Source of the DNA: an uncultured Butyrivibrio sp.
GTDB lineage: Bacteria; Bacillota; Clostridia; Lachnospirales; Lachnospiraceae
Assembly: GCA_947169985.1 (NCBI GenBank)
Contig: CAMVRW010000159.1
Coordinates: 1-5,816 of the forward strand
Length of the DNA stretch: 5,816 nt
Reading direction: 5' to 3'
Of this stretch, positions 1-5,816 are shown in pieces. Position 1 is the stretch's first letter; every line of letters begins with the position of its first letter. Below the pieces are notes generated by a model. That model made no database searches, was not told where the DNA came from, and saw only the letters and a list, made by a program, of their open reading frames with translations. The position numbers and the translations under genes were made by a program.

Positions 1-1550
1 ATTGGAAGAAAGGCTGCTCCGCTCTTTAGTATGCCCTGACGCATCACATAAGCCATTGAGTTTCGCTCAGCCATGACTGCTACAACAGAATCCGGTCTGG
101 CTCCGGCAGTTATGAGTGCCCACCCTACGGCATTTGCTTCAGCGTTTAATTCTTCATATGAAAGAATTCTATCAACTGCAATCAAAGCCGTCCGATCCGG
201 ATATTTCCCAGCCATATCCTGAAGAAGCCGGTATGCCGGGCGCTCTAAAACATTAAAGTCCGTATCGTACAGATTGCAGATATGTTTCTCTACTTCCTCG
301 TCAATAAGAGATATATCTGCCAGAGTTTTTTTAACTGTAAAACCTGTAATCACATGATCCATAAGTTTTACAAAGCCTTCAACGGTATAGTCTGTATAAA
401 CCGACGGATCGTATTCCGTCATAACGCAGATCTTCCCATTCTTAAAAAGTATATCTAATCCAAAGCCGGCTTTTGTCCTGGAAGATACCAATTCTTCAAC
501 ATTAGCTGTATAGCCGCCAACTATTTCTTCATCCGGCACTTCCCCCTGGAACGCAAAAAGCGGATCAGCTTCCAAGCCATATAAATTATGGATCTCCGCA
601 AAACTGTAAATATCATTGGCCATGGCATTTACCAACCAGTTTTGACACTCCGAAATAAAGGTCTTTACTTCAGTCTTTTTATCACCCTCCCTGCCAAGAA
701 CTACCGGTAGAGTCTTTACCAGCATCGTTACGCTTCTGGTTGTTCTATGGTCATTACGACCATTATAGATTGCAGCAAATACTGCAGACTCAGTACCGCA
801 ATATGCCCTAAGCGCAAAACCAAATGCTGCTGTAAAAAACGCATTTTCAGACAGTCCATTGTCGGCACAGAATGACCTTACAACTTCAAGATCCGCATCA
901 CATGTATATTGCAAAACACCTATTTCTTTTTTTGCATCAGCCCCTTTGAATGACTCTCTCTCCTTTCGAGGAAGAGTTGCTGCATCTATCCCGCGACAAA
1001 CACTGTCATACCAGGACGCTGCCTTTGCATAGCGCTCAGAAGCGCGGAGTTTTTTCTCCTCAATTCCAATATCAAAACCAGTCCAGGACTCCTTTTGAAT
1101 CTCTTTTCCGTCATACGCCGAATTCACGTCTTCCATAAAGATTGATATGGACGCTCCATCTCCAATGATATGATGAATGTCAAGGTAGAAATACTTGCCC
1201 TCCGGTGTATCATAAATCTCAGCACGATATAGCGGCTCTTTGGACATAAGATCAAATGGACGAACAATATCCTCTTTGGAAGGAAGCCTGTCACATATTG
1301 GCACATCTGCTTTTGGAGACTCCATAGGAATAGCCCGGATGTCTCCATTTTCCTTTCGCAGCAGCGTCATGGACAGGTAAGGGTGCGCTAATATTGCCTG
1401 CGAAACAGCTTTTTGTAGTCGCTCCAGATCAACACGCTCATCCAGTCTATAAAGTAAGGGAATATTATAAATTGTGGTTCCGGCATGTCTTGCACTTTCT
1501 ACAAAAATGCCCATTTGAGTCATTGTAAGTGGATACTCTTTAAGGCTCAT
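1..1550 (-). CDS. Non-ribosomal peptide synthetase, condensation domain plus start of adenylation domain (3' end cut by the window edge)
   Basis: An open frame starts with ATG at 1550 and runs without a stop off the left edge, giving 516 residues so far. Residues about 5-425 form an NRPS condensation domain, which joins an acyl or aminoacyl donor to an amino acid held on a carrier protein. The catalytic HHxxxDG motif is HHIIGDG at residues 126-132 (DNA about 1155-1175). A C1-like start (YPLTMTQMGIF, 6-16), a C2-like segment (ILAHPYLSMTLL, 53-64) and a C5-like segment (VTMLVKTLP, 274-282) are also visible. From about residue 435 an adenylation domain begins: motif A1 is LSYEEL (463-468) and motif A2 is LKSGAAFLP (508-516). 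The window ends there, so the substrate-binding residues, carrier domain and release domain are not seen. The start is fixed by a strong GGAGG site and a 4-bp overlap with the upstream MATE gene. Because the protein begins with a condensation domain, it either N-acylates its first amino acid or accepts a peptide from another synthetase. Product unknown. Confidence 0.93.
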   Translation of the reverse strand, partial: MSLKEYPLTMTQMGIFVESARHAGTTIYNIPLLYRLDERVDLERLQKAVSQAILAHPYLSMTLLRKENGDIRAIPMESPKADVPICDRLPSKEDIVRPFDLMSKEPLYRAEIYDTPEGKYFYLDIHHIIGDGASISIFMEDVNSAYDGKEIQKESWTGFDIGIEEKKLRASERYAKAASWYDSVCRGIDAATLPRKERESFKGADAKKEIGVLQYTCDADLEVVRSFCADNGLSENAFFTAAFGFALRAYCGTESAVFAAIYNGRNDHRTTRSVTMLVKTLPVVLGREGDKKTEVKTFISECQNWLVNAMANDIYSFAEIHNLYGLEADPLFAFQGEVPDEEIVGGYTANVEELVSSRTKAGFGLDILFKNGKICVMTEYDPSVYTDYTVEGFVKLMDHVITGFTVKKTLADISLIDEEVEKHICNLYDTDFNVLERPAYRLLQDMAGKYPDRTALIAVDRILSYEELNAEANAVGWALITAGARPDSVVAVMAERNSMAYVMRQGILKSGAAFLP

Positions 1551-3211
1551 AGCGTTATCATCCTCCTTTTTATCATACAAAAGTCCGATATATCAGAAGT
1601 ATCTTTTTCTTCCCACATTCCCTTGCGAATATCATAGCGAAGAATTGCGGTTTTTCCCTCACTCTTTCTGTCAAGTATCGAAATACTTGTCAAAGCTTTC
1701 CCGTCCTTTGGGATACTTTGGGCAAACGGCTCTATCATCTGCATTTCCAGCACCATTCTTTCTTTTTCTGACAGTATCTCTCCTGTACCCTCCAGAATCG
1801 TCTTTATAAACCTGGCGCTTTCATTCCATTGTGCCATCTGACCGGACATGTATATCGTATCCCCGCGAAAAGCTCTAAACATTCCCTCTAGCCCCTGACA
1901 GAAAACTATCACGTAAAAGCTTGCTGCCATTGCTCCAATCAGCGATGCTATCCACGGTGCATTCCGCGGCGTGAATACAGGCAGAATAAGCAAAGCTCCG
2001 ATTTGGACCACGCTTTGCAAAATGCCGCATACTATGGAAGCTTTCTCTTTATCTGTAGCTGAAAAATAGTTCTGCTGAGTCTCTACAAACAGTTCAAAAA
2101 GAAATCCTACCATTGTTATGCGGATAGCTATTGGCAGGTTTTCTATCATGTACATATCATCCACAGAAAATGGTCTGATGAAAATGTCCGGAAAAACCAT
2201 CAAGAGCACAAAAAAAGGAAAAATGCTCAAATAACCAAATATGACAGCAGAGCGTCTGACCATGCGCATGCCACACTGATTTTTCTCACCACAGTATGCT
2301 GCAGCAAGCGGCATGACACTCTCCGAAGTACCTGCTATCAAGACATAGAACACAAGCTCAAGGTCTTCAATTACAGCAGCGGCGCCTAAGCCACCGGTCC
2401 CTCCGGAAAAAACCAGAATATAGTTTCCAATGATAATCTTCAGTCCTATCATTGCATACATGATTCCCTGTGAAATCCCCGGCTTGGCAATATCCATAAA
2501 CGAAGGATCACCATCTTCTGGCGCAGAAAAATCGAAATGTGTCTGAACTTCTTTTTTCTTGAAATGCAGCGCATAAACCAAACAGCTGCAAAACATGCCA
2601 AATACTGTTCCAAAGGCAGCCACCCATACTCCCTGCCCTAGCACAAACAGCCCGACAACATCTATGATCATATTGATTATGCTTGCAACAGCAGAGCCCG
2701 CCATGGCAAGATCAGGATCATTGTCATCAGTCAGTATAAAACTACCTGCAAAGTTCCAGACATAGAAAATACTGCCAACCACAAATACTGTCATATATTC
2801 CCGCACATATGCAATATTCTCAGGAGTTGATCTTAGAAAGATCATAACCGGCTCCCGAAAAACAAGTAATGCGGCTGATAATATCACTGAAATGAAACTC
2901 ATGCGAATGAATGATTTTGTAAAGCATCTTCCAGATGCCTTATTTATCCCCTCCCCGGCTTCTTTTGCAATGAAAACTCCAGTGCCGATCCCAAATAAAA
3001 CAGCAATAACATTATAGAGGTAATAAATCGGGGATATAACACTCATCATGGAGAGAGCTTCTTCTCCAAGACTCCTTGAAACACATAATGCATCCACAAG
3101 TGGAGCAATCTGACCGAATATTAGCGCCAAAACGGCTGGCCCAAGATATCGAACGAAGCACTTTTGTAAAAGTCGTTCCTCGTATTTATCATCTATCAGC
3201 TTTAATTGCAT
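1547..3211 (-). CDS. MATE-family multidrug/metabolite efflux transporter with a C-terminal soluble extension
   Basis: Predicted inner-membrane exporter of the MATE (NorM/MepA-like, MOP superfamily) type, which uses Na+ or H+ gradients to expel small molecules. Numbered from the upstream ATG at 3232 (561 residues), about twelve hydrophobic segments can be seen: near 27-49, 60-90, 106-126, 141-167, 176-198, 202-224, 250-275, 285-315, 326-352, 366-385, 397-420 and 427-447. The family-typical stretch with DDNDPDLAMAGS (169-180), then an INMIIDVVGLFVLG-type helix and a GVWVAAFGT turn, supports the call. A usual MATE protein is about 440-460 residues; this one has an extra tail from about 450 to 561 with no membrane segment. 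I place the start at the ATG at 3211 (residue 8) because AAAAAGGA lies 10 nt before it, while the ATG at 3232 has no clear ribosome binding site. The stop overlaps the NRPS start (ATGA), so the likely cargo is the peptide product; this is inferred from context, not from the protein itself. Confidence 0.9.
   Translation of the reverse strand: MQLKLIDDKYEERLLQKCFVRYLGPAVLALIFGQIAPLVDALCVSRSLGEEALSMMSVISPIYYLYNVIAVLFGIGTGVFIAKEAGEGINKASGRCFTKSFIRMSFISVILSAALLVFREPVMIFLRSTPENIAYVREYMTVFVVGSIFYVWNFAGSFILTDDNDPDLAMAGSAVASIINMIIDVVGLFVLGQGVWVAAFGTVFGMFCSCLVYALHFKKKEVQTHFDFSAPEDGDPSFMDIAKPGISQGIMYAMIGLKIIIGNYILVFSGGTGGLGAAAVIEDLELVFYVLIAGTSESVMPLAAAYCGEKNQCGMRMVRRSAVIFGYLSIFPFFVLLMVFPDIFIRPFSVDDMYMIENLPIAIRITMVGFLFELFVETQQNYFSATDKEKASIVCGILQSVVQIGALLILPVFTPRNAPWIASLIGAMAASFYVIVFCQGLEGMFRAFRGDTIYMSGQMAQWNESARFIKTILEGTGEILSEKERMVLEMQMIEPFAQSIPKDGKALTSISILDRKSEGKTAILRYDIRKGMWEEKDTSDISDFCMIKRRMITL
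1561..1570 (-). promoter_or_regulatory. Strong Shine-Dalgarno site for the NRPS, inside the end of the MATE gene
   Basis: On the minus strand AAAAGGAGGA ends at 1561, ten bases before the NRPS ATG at 1550. It also encodes the Lys-Arg-Arg of the exporter's last residues (555-557). Together with the ATGA stop-start overlap (1547-1550), it indicates that ribosomes finishing the exporter can restart on the synthetase, coupling the amounts of the two proteins. Confidence 0.8.
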
Positions 3212-3221
3212 AATCAGCGGT

Positions 3222-3229
3222 TCCTTTTT
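3222..3229 (-). promoter_or_regulatory. Ribosome binding site that favours the ATG at 3211 for the MATE gene
   Basis: On the minus strand AAAAAGGA ends at 3222 and is followed by a 10-nt spacer to the ATG at 3211-3209. The ATG at 3232-3230 overlaps this purine run and has only GATTAAGCTGATATCG before it, with no clear anti-16S match. The same 10-nt spacer from the end of the purine run is used by the NRPS gene in this unit. Confidence 0.6.
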
Positions 3230-3232
3230 CAT

Positions 3233-3379
3233 CGATATCAGCTTAATCGTTTCTGCATTCCACGTCGCAAGTGTCTTTACACGTTACAATGCATTATTAT
3301 TTTACCATTTTACGCACATTCTTTTTATAAAAAATGTATGAAGGAAAAGCTGCTTACCTCGTATATAATCCAACATCAT
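3233..3379 (-). promoter_or_regulatory. Intergenic region expected to hold the promoter and leader of the MATE-NRPS unit
   Basis: This gap lies between the pcrA terminator and the exporter gene, so the two-gene unit probably has its own promoter here. It is AT-rich. A TATAAA hexamer on the minus strand (3324-3329) could be a -10 element, but I find no convincing TTGACA-like -35 box at 16-18 bp from it, and other AT-rich hexamers closer to the gene are equally weak. The promoter is therefore inferred from position and not located. An imperfect dyad is listed separately. Confidence 0.35.
3255..3292. promoter_or_regulatory. Imperfect inverted repeat upstream of the exporter gene, possible operator or leader hairpin
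   Basis: The outer arms GCATT (3255-3259) and AATGC (3288-3292) are inverted copies. Inside them each side carries the self-complementary ACGT (3262-3265 and 3281-3284). Between them is a small perfect GTGT-CTTT-ACAC hairpin (3271-3282). The whole lies 44-81 bases before the preferred start at 3211. It could be a repressor site or a structure in the 5' leader. The arms are short and broken by mismatches, so chance cannot be excluded. Confidence 0.25.
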
Positions 3380-3431
3380 AATAAAAAATCCCCACTCTTC
3401 TTTAAGCAATGAAGAGTGGGGATTTTTTATT
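3380..3431 (-). terminator. Rho-independent terminator of pcrA (perfect 21-bp stem, able to work in both directions)
   Basis: Bases 3380-3400 pair perfectly with 3411-3431 around a 10-nt loop (3401-3410). The core is the GC-rich CCCCACTCTTC / GAAGAGTGGGG, flanked by A and T tracts on both sides. On the minus strand the hairpin begins just after the pcrA TAA (3436-3438) and its descending arm ends in a run of six T followed by ATTATG, the layout of an intrinsic terminator. Because both flanks carry A/T tracts it would also stop plus-strand transcription, although no plus-strand gene is seen. It separates pcrA from the exporter-synthetase unit. Confidence 0.93.
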
Positions 3432-3435
3432 TTTC

Positions 3436-5816
3436 TTATACTTTTTTTAGCTTTGCAAAGGCTGCGTACATAATCTTCTGTCCGCATTCGTCGAACTGTA
3501 CCGTAACCTTGTAATCTCTTGGTCCTTCCTCTAATGAAGTCACAATACCCTCTCCGTACTTGATGTGGGAAACTCTGTCCCCGGCAACGTACTCAGGCTT
3601 AGCTGCCTTCATGGGCATTCCCTTTGAGATACCTGCAAGAGAGCCCTTTGCGTGGGTTGCACCGGCTCCGGCAATGTATGGCTTGTCCGGAACTGCTCTT
3701 GGCTTAGTTACCTTTGGCTTTGGAGAAGCCTTGAGCTTATAGGTGCTTGCCAGCTGCGATTTTCCTGCCCCGGCTCCAATTCCGGCTCCGCCCCCGTTAA
3801 AAGAGCTTTTTCCGGCCTTAGCCTTATTAAGCCCCTTGGCAAAAGCAGGCTTGATCCCGGAGTATCCGCCATCGCCGCGATCATCATCAAACACATCATC
3901 ATAGTCACGACCACTGCGACTTCCGCGACCATGACCATATCCGCCATCATCATACTCATCCTCTATGGTCTCGCCCCCGTCATAGAGGAATGAAGCTGCT
4001 GTAAGTGGTCTCTCTTTATCAAGGAGCTCCGATGGGATTTCCTCAACAAAACGGCTCACATGATTGTACTGGGTCTGCCCACGAACCATTCTGCGACGGG
4101 CAGCTGTAAGAGTGAGATTTCTCTTGGCACGGGTAATACCTACATATGCCAGTCTTCTCTCCTCTTCGATTCCCTCAGGATCAGTGTCCTCCATCTGCAA
4201 AGTCATGTAGCTCGGGAAAACATTCTCCTCCATTCCGGCAAGATAAACGTTCTCAAACTCCAGTCCCTTTGCACTGTGAAGGGTCATGAGAAGAACCTTC
4301 TCGTTGTCATCCCCGATCCTGTCTATGTCAGCCACAAGAGCAACCTCCTCAAGGAAGCCAGTAAGCGTGGGCTGTTCTATCTCTTCATTTTCCTCGTAGG
4401 CTGCTATCTTGGAAATAAGCTCGTCTACGTTCTGAGCTCTGTCGTTATCACCACTGTCATCATCGTCATCCAGAGTTTTAAGATACGCCATGTATCCCAC
4501 CACATCGATGACATCCTTTAAGAGTTCCTCCAGAGAATATCCCTTCATCTTGGTCCTGAAGGCCCTGATCATGGTCACAAAATCCATGAGCTTAGTTGTA
4601 CTCTTTGCAACAGTAACTATCTGATCTGCCTCGCACAGCGCATCAAAGAAGCTTATGTTCCTCTCATCAGCATAATTCTGTACGTATTCTATGGTAGTAA
4701 GACCAATGCCCCTCTTGGGAACATTGATTATCCTCTTTACAGCAATGTCGTCCCTTCCGCTCTCGATGGTCTTAAGGTACGCCAAAAGATCTTTTATCTC
4801 ACGCCTTGAATAGAAGTTAGTGCCACCAACGATGTCATAGGGGATTCCCTCGTAAACAAAGCGTTCCTCCAAAAGTCTGGACTGAGCATTTGTCCTGTAA
4901 AGAACTGCTGTCTCATCGTAGGACAGCTTCCCATTCCTCTTAAGACGTCCAATATCGGAAGCTATGAACTCAGCCTCCTCTTCTCCTGTGTCGAACTGAC
5001 GGAGCTTTACCTTTTCGCCGTCCTTTTCATCAGTCCAGAGAGCCTTGTCCTTTCTGCCATAGTTATTGCAGATGACCGCATTGGCAGCGTCCAGGATCTG
5101 CTGGGTTGAGCGGTAGTTCTGCTCAAGCTTTATAACAACCGCATCCTTATATACCTTCTCAAAGTCCAGGATATTCCTGATGTTCGCACCTCTGAACCTG
5201 TAGATACTCTGGTCATCGTCACCTACAACGCACAGATTCCTGTACTTGTCAGCCAAAAGCCTTATAAACTCAAACTGGGCATTGTTGGTGTCCTGATACT
5301 CATCCACCATGATGTAGCGGAAGCGCTCCTGATAGTAGTCCAGAACCTCAGGATTTTTCCTAAAGAGCTCCACAGTCTTCATGATAAGATCATCAAAATC
5401 AAAGGCATTATTTTTCTTAAGCGCACTCTGATACTCTGAATAAGCTTTGGAAACACGGCTCTTAACGTAATCATTTCCTGCTGTAAGAGCGTACTCTGAA
5501 GGGTCCACCAGATTGTCCTTGCACTTTGATATCATGCTCATGATCTGGCGAAGCTTAAGCTGCGAAGTCTCAAGCTGATATCTCTTGCAGATATCCTTCA
5601 TGAGAGCCTTTGAATCGTCCGTATCGTAAATCGTAAAGTTTGAGGTGTATCCCAGAAGGTCCGCATGCCTCCTAAGGATCCTCACGCAGCTGGAATGGAA
5701 GGTTGAAACCCAGATGCTCTCCGCTCCAAAACCAACTATCTTATCTACCCTTTCCCTCATCTCGCCTGCTGCCTTGTTTGTAAAGGTAATGGCCATGATG
5801 TTCCAGGGGTTAACAT
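3436..5816 (-). CDS. pcrA: ATP-dependent DNA helicase PcrA/UvrD type (5' end cut by the window edge)
   Basis: Superfamily 1A 3'-5' helicase that unwinds DNA in repair, displaces RecA and acts with RNA polymerase in Gram-positive bacteria. The frame is open to the right edge. Six further residues (VNPWNI) precede the internal ATG at 5796, so that ATG is not the true start; about 55-60 residues with the Q motif and Walker A are missing. Numbered from that ATG, the motifs are: Ia AITFTNKAAGEM (2-13), Ib VSTFHSSCVRIL (30-41), II VDEYQDTN (164-171), III VVGDDDQSIYRFRGA (190-204), IV LEQNYRST (224-231), V TLHSAKGLEF (505-514) and VI RRLAYVGITRAKR (547-559). The last ~50 residues (GDRVSHIKYGEG, 739-750, onward) match the PcrA C-terminal Tudor-like domain that binds RNA polymerase, which favours PcrA over UvrD or Rep. 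A linker of about 130 residues rich in Asp, Gly and Lys (about 605-735) makes the protein, at an estimated 850 residues, longer than the 739 of Bacillus subtilis PcrA. A terminator follows the TAA. Confidence 0.96.
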   Translation of the reverse strand, partial: VNPWNIMAITFTNKAAGEMRERVDKIVGFGAESIWVSTFHSSCVRILRRHADLLGYTSNFTIYDTDDSKALMKDICKRYQLETSQLKLRQIMSMISKCKDNLVDPSEYALTAGNDYVKSRVSKAYSEYQSALKKNNAFDFDDLIMKTVELFRKNPEVLDYYQERFRYIMVDEYQDTNNAQFEFIRLLADKYRNLCVVGDDDQSIYRFRGANIRNILDFEKVYKDAVVIKLEQNYRSTQQILDAANAVICNNYGRKDKALWTDEKDGEKVKLRQFDTGEEEAEFIASDIGRLKRNGKLSYDETAVLYRTNAQSRLLEERFVYEGIPYDIVGGTNFYSRREIKDLLAYLKTIESGRDDIAVKRIINVPKRGIGLTTIEYVQNYADERNISFFDALCEADQIVTVAKSTTKLMDFVTMIRAFRTKMKGYSLEELLKDVIDVVGYMAYLKTLDDDDDSGDNDRAQNVDELISKIAAYEENEEIEQPTLTGFLEEVALVADIDRIGDDNEKVLLMTLHSAKGLEFENVYLAGMEENVFPSYMTLQMEDTDPEGIEEERRLAYVGITRAKRNLTLTAARRRMVRGQTQYNHVSRFVEEIPSELLDKERPLTAASFLYDGGETIEDEYDDGGYGHGRGSRSGRDYDDVFDDDRGDGGYSGIKPAFAKGLNKAKAGKSSFNGGGAGIGAGAGKSQLASTYKLKASPKPKVTKPRAVPDKPYIAGAGATHAKGSLAGISKGMPMKAAKPEYVAGDRVSHIKYGEGIVTSLEEGPRDYKVTVQFDECGQKIMYAAFAKLKKV

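Noticed and set aside
950..1348. Short open frames inside the NRPS condensation domain
   Set aside because: They overlap the frame that carries the HHIIGDG motif and are out of frame with it.
3206..3487. Small open frames crossing the intergenic hairpin on both strands
   Set aside because: They run through the terminator stem and the ends of the flanking genes, have no ribosome binding site of note and no family resemblance.
3886..3960. CATCAT-rich stretch that looks like a simple repeat
   Set aside because: It is the reverse complement of Asp (GAT) codons in the acidic linker of PcrA; units are irregular, so it is not a microsatellite or CRISPR array.
3560..3993. Plus- and minus-strand open frames over the pcrA linker
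   Set aside because: The linker has biased, low-complexity codons that keep other frames open. The Met/Val-rich and Ile-rich translations are by-products.
4060..4521. A 153-codon open frame on the plus strand
   Set aside because: It lies fully antisense to conserved helicase sequence of pcrA (region leading into motifs V and VI) and its translation has no recognisable domain, so it is a shadow.
5797..5816. pcrA apparently lacking its Walker A motif
   Set aside because: The frame stays open to the window edge and the residues before the internal ATG (VNPWNI) match the usual PcrA sequence, so this is only truncation by the window.

Overview
All recognisable genes in this window lie on the minus strand, so transcription runs from the right edge to the left. 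The AT-leaning but mixed base composition, the strong GGAGG ribosome binding sites, a PcrA-type helicase and a clostridial-style MATE transporter with a C-terminal extension suggest a Gram-positive Clostridia genome. It is most like the Lachnospiraceae (Butyrivibrio or a relative). That placement is an inference from protein style; no ribosomal RNA or other marker is present.

Right part (3436 to the right edge): nearly all of a pcrA/uvrD-type DNA helicase gene. It is cut by the window edge just before motif Ia, so the Walker A end is outside. Its C-terminal RNA-polymerase-binding Tudor-like domain is joined by an unusually long Asp/Gly/Lys-rich linker. A perfect 21-bp hairpin with a T tract follows the stop codon and closes this transcription unit.

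Middle (about 3212-3379): a short AT-rich intergenic region. It must hold the promoter of the next unit and contains an imperfect dyad that could be an operator or leader structure.

Left part (left edge to about 3211): a two-gene unit. First comes a MATE-family membrane exporter of about 554-561 residues, with a roughly 110-residue soluble tail. Its stop codon overlaps by four bases the start codon of a non-ribosomal peptide synthetase (NRPS). The NRPS shows a complete condensation domain and the first two core motifs of an adenylation domain before the left edge cuts it. The 4-bp overlap, and a Shine-Dalgarno sequence inside the exporter's last codons, indicate translational coupling. The simplest reading is an exporter made together with the synthetase whose peptide product it may carry out of the cell. 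This probable biosynthetic gene cluster is the most interesting content of the window; its product cannot be deduced from what is visible.
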